Shown here: positions 33,808-41,956 of the stretch, in pieces
Layout of the letters: the number at the start of each line of letters is the position of its first letter
How positions within the stretch are numbered: position 1 is the first letter of the stretch
From: Halorubrum halodurans
GTDB lineage: Archaea > Halobacteriota > Halobacteria > Halobacteriales > Haloferacaceae
NCBI RefSeq assembly: GCF_002252985.1
Contig: NZ_NHPJ01000085.1
Location: 46,548 to 110,547 of the forward strand
Reading direction: 5' to 3'
Length of the DNA stretch: 64,000 bases
The notes under the pieces: model-generated
The model's input: only the letters and a program-made list of their open reading frames with translations
Databases searched by the model: none
Told to the model about the DNA's origin: nothing
Made by a program: the position numbers and the translations under genes

Positions 33808-36800
33808 GCTGGGAGATGTCCTCCTCGCCGGCGACGACCTCCCACTCGGCGTCCGAGATGCCGGGGCCGTCGTCACGGATCCTGACCTCCGCCCACTCGC
33901 TCCCGTTCGAGACGCGTCGGGCGTCGATCGAGACCGTCGGGGTCTCCGCGTCGGCGTGCTCTATCGCGTTTCCGATCAGCTCCTCGAACGCACGGCCCAC
34001 GTCCTCGGTGCCGTTCACCCACAGCGCCTCGGGAAGGTCCACGTCGATCTCGGCGTCCGGATGCGCCGTCCGCGCTTCGGCGACCGCCTCCCGGAGACTG
34101 GAGACGACGTTCATCGGGCGGGCGTCCCGCTCGCCTCTGCCCAGGACGGCCTCGAGCTCCTTGGCCTTCTCGCTCAACGTCGCGACGTCCTCGGCGTTCG
34201 CGCGAAGCCGCTCCGCGTGTCCGACGAGCTCCTCGTCGTCGATCCGGTCGACCAACTCCGACGCCAGTCCCATGACGACGTTCATGTCGTTCCGCAGGTT
34301 GTGCCGGAGCACTCGATTGAGCACCTGTAAGTAGCGTTCGCGCTCCTTCTGGTCGGTGATGTCGGTGTACACCGCGAACGCGAACTGCTCGCCGTCGAGC
34401 GAGTAGGGGATGCTTCGCACGAGGAAGTCGCGACGACCACCCGCCGTCTCCCGTTGGACGTCGACGCGCACCTGCTCGGCCGTTCGGGTGCTCTCGTGGA
34501 GGATCCCGGCGTCCGGGGCGTCCTCGGTCGGCACGACGAGCGCGTTCAGGTCCGCGCCGCGAGCACGCTCCCTGTCGTACCCGAAGACGTCCGCGAAGGC
34601 CGGGTTACTGAACTCGACGATCGGATCCGTGCCCTCGAAGCGCACCTCGACGACCGGGTCCGGGAGGTTCTCGAACAGCTTCCGGAACCGCTCGCGTTGG
34701 GCCTCGAGGGAGGTGCGGGTCGCCGCGAGCTCGCCGATGTCGTGTAACACGCCCGCGATCGCCGCGTTCCCCCGGTCCGTCTCCGTCGCCGAGAACTCGA
34801 ACTGGACGGGTCGCGTCTCCCCGCCCTCCGATCGGACCTCGGTCTCCGTCGTCCGGTGGTCGTCGGGCGACGCCGTCCGTACGTCCCGAAGCGTCGCCCG
34901 GAGCGACGACGCCTCGCTCGCGGGCACGAGGTCCGTGAGCGGCGTCCCGACGAGCTGACCCGGTTCCCGTCCGAGATACGTCGTCAGCGGTTGCGTCTCG
35001 AAGGCGAACTCCCCGTTCCCGTCCAGCAGAAACACCTTCTCGTCGAGGTGGTCGAGGATGCGGTGGAGCTGTCGCATCTCCGTCTCCCGCCCGAGGCGGT
35101 CGAACGCGCTCGCCGCCGTGATCGCGAGGAGTTTGACCAGGGCGGCGTCCTCGTTTCCGAACGCGTTTCTCGTCGTCGCGCCGACGCCGAGCACGCCGTG
35201 GTCGTCAAGCGGGATGAACATCCCCGACTCGACCGCGCCGTATCCGACGTCCGTCGCGTCCGCGAAGTCGTCGACGACGACCGGCTTCCGCGACCGGAAC
35301 GCCTCCCCGGCCAGGCCCTCGTCGTCGCCGAAGGTCGGCGGCTCGGGAACCCGCGCGTGTGCCTTCGCGGAGTACCTGGTCGGCGGCAGCGTCCCGCTCT
35401 CGGCGTCGTGGAGGCGGACCGACGTGATCTCGTACCCGAAGACCCGCTCCATCTCGTCGACGATCGCGTCGAGGAGCTCGTCCTCGGTCGTGACCTCGAT
35501 GAACGCCTGGGAGGCGGAGACGAGCGCGTTGAGCGTCTGCTCACGCTCCTTGCGCTCGGTCACGTCCTGGGCCGCCCCCCGGATCGTCACCACGTCGCCG
35601 TCGGCGTCGGTGATCGGCAACCCCTGGACGCGGAGCCAGCGAAGCTCGTCGGGGGTCTTCCAGTAGCGGAGCTCCACGTCGAACGACGAGCCGGACGCGA
35701 CGGCCTCCTCGACGGCGTTCTCGATGGTGGGTCGGTCGGCCTCGTGATAGACGTCGAGCGCCTCGTCGAGCGGCGGCGCCGTCTCGTACTCGACGCCGAG
35801 GAGATCGAAGAGGTGCTCCGTCCAGAAGACCTCGTCCGTCTCCACGTCGATCTCCCACCCGCCGACCTCGGCGACACGCTCGGTTCGGTTGAGCAGGTTC
35901 TGGAACCGCTCGAGTTCGTCCTCACGCCGCTTGCGTTCCGTGACGTCCGTGAAGTACACCGATAAGCCCTCCTCGTCGGGATACGCCCGAACCTCGAACC
36001 AGACGTCCAGCGGTTCGAACCGCTCCTCGAAGGAGACGGACTCCTGCGTCTCGAGGGCCTCGTGATACTTCTCGTAGAACGTCGTTCCGACGGCCTCCGG
36101 GGCGTTCTCCCAGAGGTGTCGCCCGACGACGCCGGCGTCGTCGTCGAGCCCCATCGCCCCGCGAAGCACTTGGGCCCCCATGTCGTTGATGTAGGTGACG
36201 CGCCAGTCGGTGTCGACGGTGAAGAACGCGTCGTCGACCCGCTCGAGCGTGCGCTTGAGTCTGTCCCGCGTCGCCGTGAGCTCGCGGCGCTGTTCGCGCC
36301 GTTCGAGCTGTTGGCGCAGCCACTGTGCCATGATCTCGATGAGGGCCCGTTCCTCGTCGGTGAACTCGGACCGCCGCGGGTCGCGGTCCGCGAAACACAG
36401 CGTTCCGTACAGCTCGCCGTCGACGGCGATCCGAGCGCCCATGTAACAGCCGAGGCCGAACTTCTCGAAGGCGGGGTCGTCGGCGATCTCGTTCGACGCG
36501 TTCCGTACCGTCAGCGGCGACTCCGTGTCGGGGGCGACGGTTCGGCGACAGTACGTCTCCGAGAGGTCGCTGGTGATCCCCTCCTGGATCAGTTCGTGGT
36601 CGCCCGCCGCCGCGACGATCTCGAAGTCGCCTGCCGCCTCGTCGATGCGGGCGAGAAACGCGACGTCCGTCCCGAACACGTCGGAGCCGAACGCGAGCAG
36701 CTGATGGACCTGTTCGGTAAACGTCGCCTCCGGATCGGACGTGATCCGGTGGAGCCGCTGGAGCCCGTCCTGGCTCGCCTCCAATCTCGCTTCGTAGCTT

Positions 36801-37207
36801 CGGCGCTCACGAACCCGCGACACGACGGACTCGATCTGGTTGGCGACGAATCCCTCGTGTACCTCGCCGTCCCGCATCTCGACGATGCCGGTCGCCGAGC
36901 TGTCGAGGACGTGATCCGCGTGTGCCGTCCCGGTCGCGAGCAGGATCGGCAGCTCCGGGTGATCGGCGCGCAGCGTCGAGAGGACCGCCACGCCGTCCAT
37001 CGCCGGGGGACTGTGGCGCGTCACCACGCAATCGACGCGCTCGTCGGCGAGGACGGACCGTGCCTCCTCGAGCGTCGAGACCGTCCGGAGCGTGAGGTCG
37101 TCGCGCTCCGTGAAACTGAGCTGCGACGTGAGATCGATCTCGGTTCCGGCCGACGGCTCGAGTACGAGGACGCGAACGTCCTCCCCGGATTCGTCCCCAA
37201 ACGACAT
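33608..37207 (-). CDS. Multi-sensor hybrid-type histidine kinase with degenerate receiver
   Basis: A 1199-residue soluble protein. Order: receiver-like domain (residues about 10-125), GAF (about 155-305), two PAS domains, a second GAF (about 565-710), two more PAS domains, HisKA with VLRHNLRNDMNVVMG (His near residue 985), then HATPase with GNAIEHADAE, IRDDGPGISDAEW and ASGLGLWLTRWI. In the receiver, the phospho-acceptor position reads VVTRHSPPAMDGV: the usual Asp is replaced by Arg (or Thr), so it is probably a pseudo-receiver. It integrates several cytoplasmic signals, possibly redox or light through PAS/GAF. No partner regulator is adjacent; HalOD1 proteins are nearby. Confidence 0.9.
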   Translation of the reverse strand: MSFGDESGEDVRVLVLEPSAGTEIDLTSQLSFTERDDLTLRTVSTLEEARSVLADERVDCVVTRHSPPAMDGVAVLSTLRADHPELPILLATGTAHADHVLDSSATGIVEMRDGEVHEGFVANQIESVVSRVRERRSYEARLEASQDGLQRLHRITSDPEATFTEQVHQLLAFGSDVFGTDVAFLARIDEAAGDFEIVAAAGDHELIQEGITSDLSETYCRRTVAPDTESPLTVRNASNEIADDPAFEKFGLGCYMGARIAVDGELYGTLCFADRDPRRSEFTDEERALIEIMAQWLRQQLERREQRRELTATRDRLKRTLERVDDAFFTVDTDWRVTYINDMGAQVLRGAMGLDDDAGVVGRHLWENAPEAVGTTFYEKYHEALETQESVSFEERFEPLDVWFEVRAYPDEEGLSVYFTDVTERKRREDELERFQNLLNRTERVAEVGGWEIDVETDEVFWTEHLFDLLGVEYETAPPLDEALDVYHEADRPTIENAVEEAVASGSSFDVELRYWKTPDELRWLRVQGLPITDADGDVVTIRGAAQDVTERKEREQTLNALVSASQAFIEVTTEDELLDAIVDEMERVFGYEITSVRLHDAESGTLPPTRYSAKAHARVPEPPTFGDDEGLAGEAFRSRKPVVVDDFADATDVGYGAVESGMFIPLDDHGVLGVGATTRNAFGNEDAALVKLLAITAASAFDRLGRETEMRQLHRILDHLDEKVFLLDGNGEFAFETQPLTTYLGREPGQLVGTPLTDLVPASEASSLRATLRDVRTASPDDHRTTETEVRSEGGETRPVQFEFSATETDRGNAAIAGVLHDIGELAATRTSLEAQRERFRKLFENLPDPVVEVRFEGTDPIVEFSNPAFADVFGYDRERARGADLNALVVPTEDAPDAGILHESTRTAEQVRVDVQRETAGGRRDFLVRSIPYSLDGEQFAFAVYTDITDQKERERYLQVLNRVLRHNLRNDMNVVMGLASELVDRIDDEELVGHAERLRANAEDVATLSEKAKELEAVLGRGERDARPMNVVSSLREAVAEARTAHPDAEIDVDLPEALWVNGTEDVGRAFEELIGNAIEHADAETPTVSIDARRVSNGSEWAEVRIRDDGPGISDAEWEVVAGEEDISQLTHASGLGLWLTRWIADSAGGEIRREETSTTGTTVVLRLPGAVPDQPTEDDARLSRGEEDSGRPAE

Positions 37208-37443
37208 GTATTATTACACGGTTGAACCGGGCGTTGATAATAGTTCCGAGCGGGACGAGACGGATCTCACACGATCGACCACCCCTCGCCGGCGGGTGAC
37301 CGCCTCGGACACCGGCCGGGAACCGTCCGCGGAGCGGCCAGCCCTGTCGGACGGCTCGACCGATCCCGCCGCCGGCCCAGCCGTGGCGTCGCCGGTGGCC
37401 GTGGCCGCGGGACGTCCTCTCCCCGATCGTTTCGGCACGCCAA

Positions 37444-37451
37444 CATATATG
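37444..37451 (+). promoter_or_regulatory. TATA box of the DUF7504-like gene
   Basis: CATATATG about 28 bases upstream of the ATG at 37477. The rest of the 269-base divergent region toward the kinase holds the kinase promoter near 37215-37240 (TAATAG/TTATTACAC) and no gene. Confidence 0.65.
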
Positions 37452-37476
37452 TGGACGCGCGGCTCACGTCAGCCCG

Positions 37477-38136
37477 ATGAACACGCTGGCGGCGGACTGC
37501 GACACGGTCCTCGTGGCGGGGCCGACCCTGTCGGGTCGACGACGGCTGCTTCACCGGACGCTGTACGACCGGGCTGGCGGGTCGCTCCTCGTCGCGACCC
37601 GGCAGCCCGCGGACGACGCGCGCGAAACGCACCGTCGGTTGCGCCCCGACGACGCCCCGGACGACGCCGACGGCGGCTCGGCCGACGGCGACTCGCCCGT
37701 CGTCGTGGACTGCGTGACGAACGCGTTCGAGCACTCGACGGACGACACCCGCCGGACGCGGTACGCACAACACCCGAGCAACCTCACCTCGATCGGGACG
37801 ACGTTCACGGAGGTGATCGAGGCGCGGGAGGAGCAGTCGCTCGCGGTGGGCATCGAGACGGTCTCGCCGCTGTTGGTGTACGCCGACACGACGGACGTGT
37901 ACCGGTTCCTCGACCTGGTCGTCCGGCAGGCGACCGACGTCGGCTGGCCGGTGACGGCCGGGATCGACACCGCCGCCCACGACGACCGGACGGTCGAGCA
38001 GTTCGTCACGCTGTTCGACGCGGTGGTACGGACGCGATACGTCGACGGCGAGCGCCAGTACCGGCTCCAGCGTCCGGAGCGGACCGACTGGCGGCCGGTG
38101 TACCCCGAGGTCGGAGACGCTGAACCTGAACGCTGA
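37477..38136 (+). CDS. DUF7504-like (KaiC-fold relative) haloarchaeal protein
   Basis: A 219-residue protein with a RecA/KaiC-like shape: TVLVAGPTLSGRRRLLHRTL resembles a P-loop, but the GK[ST] is replaced by GRR, so nucleotide binding is doubtful. A strand-rich middle (VVVDCVTNAF) and NLTSIGTTFTEVIEAREEQS precede VYRFLDLVVRQATDVGWPV and AHDDRTVEQFVTLFDAVV, which match the haloarchaeal family I remember as DUF7504. These proteins often accompany HalOD1 and histidine-kinase signalling genes, which is the case here. The function is unknown. Confidence 0.7.
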   Translation: MNTLAADCDTVLVAGPTLSGRRRLLHRTLYDRAGGSLLVATRQPADDARETHRRLRPDDAPDDADGGSADGDSPVVVDCVTNAFEHSTDDTRRTRYAQHPSNLTSIGTTFTEVIEAREEQSLAVGIETVSPLLVYADTTDVYRFLDLVVRQATDVGWPVTAGIDTAAHDDRTVEQFVTLFDAVVRTRYVDGERQYRLQRPERTDWRPVYPEVGDAEPER

Positions 38137-38393
38137 CGCTCGCGCTTGAAGATGCGGGAGGGGGCCGATCCACGCCTCCGTCAAAGAAGGACGGACTCAC
38201 GAACGGGGTCACGAGTCCCGTCGCTCGTGACCGGAGCCGCTCCGAGAGCGTCGAGTCCGAGACACCGGATCACGGCGTCGAGACCGGCGGCGACGAAGAC
38301 GTCTCCGTCGACGGTGCTCGTGTTCGATCGGTCTCGTCCGAGGACGAGAGTGACGCCGGCGGCGGGTGACGTGACGCTGGATCTCTCGCCGTG

Positions 38394-38831
38394 TCACTCC
38401 CACGCCGAAGCGTGAACGTTTCGTCTCGGGCTTCTCGCTCCATCGATCGCCGTCCGAACGGCTGCCGTCTGTCGTTCACACAGAAACGAGGGTGTCCGTC
38501 GCGGTTCGACCCATGCCCAGTCGACGTGCTCTGTGCTGATATCGACGGTGCGTTCGGCGGTGAAACACGCGTAGTGGACGGCAAACCTGTCCCGGCCGCT
38601 CTCGTTCACCCATGAATCCGCCGCCAGGATGTCGCCGATCTCAACCGAGAGATCGGTCTCCTCGGTGATCTCGCGTCGAAGCCCGGAAACGGTGTCCTCG
38701 TCGGTTTCCAGCCGGCCACCGGGCAACTCCCACTCCTCGTCGGTCGCGCGTTGGAGGAGCAGTGTCCGGCCCCGTGGACCCGTAACCACGCCGCGAACGC
38801 TGACCGTCGCACAGTGGAGAGTATCGGTCAT
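38394..38831 (-). CDS. Nudix hydrolase (copy 1)
   Basis: A 145-residue protein from MTDTLHCATVSVRGVV. The Nudix box reads GGRLETDEDTVSGLRREITE followed by ETDL: the REITEE core is intact while the later Gly is Asp. A second protein at 63535-63978 has the same layout and shares WELPGGRL, VEI, RFAVHY and EHVD segments. The substrate is probably a modified nucleotide or dinucleotide. The 257-base stretch before it (38137-38393) has no gene. It marks the left shoulder of the accessory island. Confidence 0.85.
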   Translation of the reverse strand: MTDTLHCATVSVRGVVTGPRGRTLLLQRATDEEWELPGGRLETDEDTVSGLRREITEETDLSVEIGDILAADSWVNESGRDRFAVHYACFTAERTVDISTEHVDWAWVEPRRTPSFLCERQTAAVRTAIDGARSPRRNVHASAWE

Positions 38832-38929
38832 TGGATTGACTGGTCGCCTTTCGATAATAAAGATACGGGGCACTCCGGGAACTCCGCCACACCGTCGGGA
38901 CCAGTTCGTGACTCGTCACGAGGTCGGTC

Positions 38930-39448
38930 CTAGCTCCTCCAAGACGACCCCAGCTGGATCCAGAGGTCTCGCAGCAGCGCCACGCCCGTCACGCCGAGCA
39001 CGATCGCGGAAAACGCTGTCCACAGCCGGACGTTGATGCCGTTAACGCCCGCCCAGAACGGGACGCGCGGTCGTGGTCGTGCCGTCGCGAACGGCCACAA
39101 CAGATCGGACGGTATCCGGCCGGTCACTAGGACGGTGTAGGTGTCGCCGACGAGATGTAGCAGATACGCGCTCACGAACGCGCCCCCGAGGCGGATCCGG
39201 TCGGTTCGCCAGGCGTACAGAAGAACGGCGATCACGATCGGCACGGCGATCGGGAGCGAGTGGGTGAACACTCGCCCGCTCGGCAACAGGCCGAACTGAT
39301 GCGCGAGCGGCTTGTCCACCAGATCCGGAAACTGGCTGCCGACGGCCGTTACGCCGACGACCGCGACGGACGGGAGGGCCCGGTCGCGGACGGCGACGTA
39401 GGCCACGACCGGAAGGAGGGCGACGAGCAGGTGTTCGTGCGGGAACAC
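38930..39448 (-). CDS. YdjM/DUF457-family membrane-bound metal-dependent hydrolase
   Basis: A 172-residue, four- to five-helix membrane protein. Conserved polar residues sit at membrane edges: MFPHEHLLVALLPV, GSQFPDLVDKPL, RVFTHSLPIAVPI and AYLLHLVGDTYTV. These His/Asp motifs are the hallmark of the YdjM-like (PF04307) predicted metal-dependent hydrolases. In bacteria YdjM belongs to the LexA regulon. The physiological reaction is unknown. Confidence 0.85.
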   Translation of the reverse strand: MFPHEHLLVALLPVVAYVAVRDRALPSVAVVGVTAVGSQFPDLVDKPLAHQFGLLPSGRVFTHSLPIAVPIVIAVLLYAWRTDRIRLGGAFVSAYLLHLVGDTYTVLVTGRIPSDLLWPFATARPRPRVPFWAGVNGINVRLWTAFSAIVLGVTGVALLRDLWIQLGSSWRS

Positions 39449-39565
39449 GCTCGCCCGTTGTCTCGCGGCGCAAAGAAGCTTGTCGACTCGGTGAGACCGT
39501 TCACGTCGTCGGTCGGCAGCCGTTCCACTGCGAGCCGGGAAGCCGCGACGACGCTAGAAGTGACG

Positions 39566-39667
39566 TCACCACCCACGTCGACACGATTCGCACCTTGCTA
39601 CGGCGGACAGTCCCCGCTCGATGACTCGACCGCACTCACAGCGTGGAGGTCCCTCGTGTTCGGCCAT
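39566..39667 (-). CDS. 33-residue zinc-ribbon microprotein
   Basis: The ATG at 39667 opens a 33-codon frame, MAEHEGPPRCECGRVIERGL, then SAVARCESCRRGW. It has paired cysteines (CxC and CxxC, 13 residues apart) as in the many haloarchaeal one-domain zinc finger proteins under 60 residues. A minus-strand TATA box (TATATAG-like, forward coordinates 39689-39695) sits 22-28 bases upstream, predicting a leaderless mRNA. The combination makes it more likely real than chance. Its function is unknown. Confidence 0.55.
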   Translation of the reverse strand: MAEHEGPPRCECGRVIERGLSAVARCESCRRGW

Positions 39668-39759
39668 GCGATAACATGACGTATGACCTATATAACCATT
39701 TTGCCGGTCGCGTTCCTCGCCGTGGGGCTCGGATCGGAGCGAACTCCCAGTGTCCGCTC

Positions 39760-40326
39760 AGCGCGTACGACGCCGACGAACGCCGACTCGTCCTCGAACA
39801 GCGCGAACGGGTCGCCTTCCGCGACGGCGTCCTCGAAGACGTGGTGATCGCGATGTGTGCGGCCTACGGGGCGAAAGATTCCGGCGACGCCCGGAAAACA
39901 CTGGACCTCCGCTTGAAGACCGGCGATGTCGCCCGCGAGAGTGGGTCCGACGTCGTGACCGAGACACACGTCCAGGAAGCCCGCGAGCGCGTTCAAACGG
40001 ACCAGGTGGTTGAGGGGATACAGAACTACTCGCAACATGGAAAGCTCGTGTTGTACGCACTCACACGGCTCCACGAGCGCGGCGACACGCCGGTTCGGAC
40101 GCGTGACGTCGTCGAGACGTATCGGTCCGTGGCTCGCTCGGAAGGGGTGAGTCCGGTCTCGGAGCGGTCTGTCCGTGACTACCTTGGCGAGTTGGCACAG
40201 TTGGGGATCACAGGCGTGACGGAACACAACCGAGGCAAAGACGGTGGGAAATACAACGAGCATCAACTCGAACAGTCCGTGTCGGCGGTTCGGAGTGGGT
40301 TGTCGACGCTTTTGGAGTCGGCGTGA
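39760..40326 (+). pseudogene. Orc1/Cdc6 C-terminal half, AAA+ domain missing
   Basis: The readable product begins near YDADERRLVLEQRERVAFRD and continues through CAAYGAKDSGDARKTLDLRL, then THVQEARERVQTDQVVEGIQ and the winged helix KLVLYALTRLHERGDTPVRT to RDYLGELAQLGITGVTEHNR. These are the lid and winged-helix domains of haloarchaeal Orc1/Cdc6. The upstream 200 or so residues with Walker A and B are absent: sequence before 39760 is unrelated. It could still bind origin DNA but cannot use ATP. The frame stays open from 39643, so a short form could be translated. I read it as a remnant of an integrated replicon. Confidence 0.8.
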
Positions 40327-40439
40327 GTGAGGATTCGCTCGTGGTACTGAGATAGCGGCGTCCGCCCCGTGCTAACAGCGGAACCGGTGGGGTGGGTGTG
40401 TCGAGTCGCGTCGCGATCGAAGGTTAGTGGGTGGATAGT

Positions 40440-41240
40440 TCACCGTTCTCCCCTCTCTTCCCACTCCGGACGGGGTGTCGGGGACGGGAGTTCGTCAACC
40501 GCCGTTCGGAGTTCGTCCTCTGTCATCCACGGGAAGCACCGTTCGTGGAGTTCGAATTTGCGGAACTTGTTGAGATGGACCCAACTGTACGTTGCCAGCC
40601 CTTTGTCCTCATCTGCCCGGTTGTCGATCACATCCCAAACCTCCTGTTCGTCGATGTCGAGGCCGCTCTCTTGGGCGCGATCAACGAGCGACTCGACGTT
40701 TGCTTGGACTTCATCCGCCGCCAAATCGTCTGTGAACGCTATCTCGAGGGCGGCTTGAACGACGTGCTGTTTCGAGTCAAGATTCTCGTCAGTCACCCAC
40801 GCGTAATCACGTGGGAACACGTGCGACTTGTCGAAATACGGTGGGTCATCGATCTCGCCCAATTCAGGCGCCTCCCCACCACTCTCCTTCTCGAAGATAC
40901 CGACGATGTAGTCGCTGTACGTCGCGAGCAACGAAAACATGATATCGAACGTATTGAGTCGGTCAGTCGGGAGTTCGAGGAGATCACCCATGATGAACGG
41001 ATAGGCACCGAGCTGCTTCGTGAGTTCGTTCTGGACGGCGCGAAGCCGGCGGATATAGGGGTCGCGATAGCTCCCCAAAATGAAATACGATGTCCGCTGA
41101 CTCCAGAGATACGGCAATTCACGCTGGGTGAACCGCCAGATTTCCCGTTTCTCTGCAGGCTCAAGTTCGATACCCCCGACGGCCTCGTGAACGACGGTCA
41201 TAATTTCCCCAGCGTCCGGTGGCGGGCTTGGGTCGGTCAT
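40440..41240 (-). CDS. Unrecognised protein with possible TIR/deoxyribosyltransferase-like fold
   Basis: A 266-residue protein. After an N-terminal helical segment, SYFILGSYRDPYIRRL (about residues 51-66) resembles a first strand-loop-helix of a TIR, SLOG or nucleoside 2-deoxyribosyltransferase-like domain. Later, SDYIVGIFEKESGGEAPELG (about 111-130) resembles the segment with the catalytic Glu in those folds (SGG..E.G). An aspartate/histidine loop (DDPPYFDKSHVFPRDYAWV) follows. The C-terminal half is helical. The similarity is by eye and weak. It is divergent from a winged-helix regulator with tandem repeats between them. The start ATG 41240 is preferred to a TTG at 41255. Confidence 0.6.
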   Translation of the reverse strand: MTDPSPPPDAGEIMTVVHEAVGGIELEPAEKREIWRFTQRELPYLWSQRTSYFILGSYRDPYIRRLRAVQNELTKQLGAYPFIMGDLLELPTDRLNTFDIMFSLLATYSDYIVGIFEKESGGEAPELGEIDDPPYFDKSHVFPRDYAWVTDENLDSKQHVVQAALEIAFTDDLAADEVQANVESLVDRAQESGLDIDEQEVWDVIDNRADEDKGLATYSWVHLNKFRKFELHERCFPWMTEDELRTAVDELPSPTPRPEWEERGER

Positions 41241-41273
41241 TAGCTGCCAATTCAAATTACATCACCTTGTCTC

Positions 41274-41303
41274 TTCTGAATTACATTGGTTTTTTCTGAA
41301 TTA
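41274..41303. promoter_or_regulatory. Tandem TTCTGAATTA operator-like repeats
   Basis: TTCTGAATTA occurs at 41274-41283 and 41294-41303, exactly 20 bases apart (two helical turns). The second copy lies inside a TTGGTT/AACCAA inverted pair (41286-41308). They sit in the divergent promoter region between the 266-residue gene and the winged-helix gene, a likely binding site for the latter. Confidence 0.6.
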
Positions 41304-41355
41304 ACCAACTTGGATGGCCCTAACTGTTATGTCGCCCTCCCTCGTACCAGCACAT

Positions 41356-41844
41356 ATGAGCGAAACCGACACTGGTGCGGCCGATGCAGGGCCGTTCGCA
41401 GAACAGCAGCGGCTGTTCACGCTGTTGTCCCAGGATACGCGCCATCTCATCATCCAGGAGCTGCTGGGCCATCCCGCCCATCTGATGTCGCTCGCCGAAC
41501 TCGAGTATATGACCGGAAAGAGTCAGGCAGCCATCAAAGACCAGTTGGAGACGTTGATCGACGCCGGGCTCCTCGCACGCTACACGTACGACCCAAGCGA
41601 GGGGACACGTGATCTCCCCTCTCAGTTCTACGGATTCACAGAGCAGGGGGTCGAGGTCCTCCACGACTACAAGTATCTCCGTGGGCTTCCGGTCGCACGT
41701 GCCCTCTACGAAAACACGCGCAAGACCGAGAAAATCGAGCGCCACGAATCGGCCCCTCGCCCGGAGCTTCCCGACGCTGTTGCGGACGCACTCGAGTTCG
41801 ACGAGCCCGATCTCGACGCCATCGATGGTGGCACAAACCGATAG
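41356..41844 (+). CDS. Winged-helix (ArsR/MarR-like) transcriptional regulator
   Basis: A 162-residue protein from MSETDTGAADAGPFAEQQRL. The winged helix spans about residues 15-90: RLFTLLSQDTRHLIIQELLG, then SLAELEYMTGKSQAAIKDQL, then ETLIDAGLLARYTYDPSEGT as the wing. A C-terminal helix (ALYENTRKTEKIERHESAP) probably dimerises. I chose the ATG at 41356; an in-frame ATG at 41314 would add a poor leader. The divergent arrangement suggests it controls the neighbouring 266-residue gene and itself. Confidence 0.8.
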   Translation: MSETDTGAADAGPFAEQQRLFTLLSQDTRHLIIQELLGHPAHLMSLAELEYMTGKSQAAIKDQLETLIDAGLLARYTYDPSEGTRDLPSQFYGFTEQGVEVLHDYKYLRGLPVARALYENTRKTEKIERHESAPRPELPDAVADALEFDEPDLDAIDGGTNR

Positions 41845-41956
41845 AGACAATACCGCTTCGAAAAGCCAGCGGCCAGCCGTATCGTCGCTAGCGAGGCCCT
41901 GCTGGGATTCGTGATCAAAGAAGAACGCATTTTGCCTACATCTCTGTAGTAGGACT

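Noticed and set aside
37477..37560. AGPTLSGRRRLL in the DUF7504-like protein taken as a functional P-loop.
   Set aside because: The GK[ST] is GRR; nucleotide binding cannot be claimed.
38137..38393. Short frames in the spacer before Nudix copy 1.
   Set aside because: No conserved composition, promoter spacing or motif; I see nothing in this stretch.
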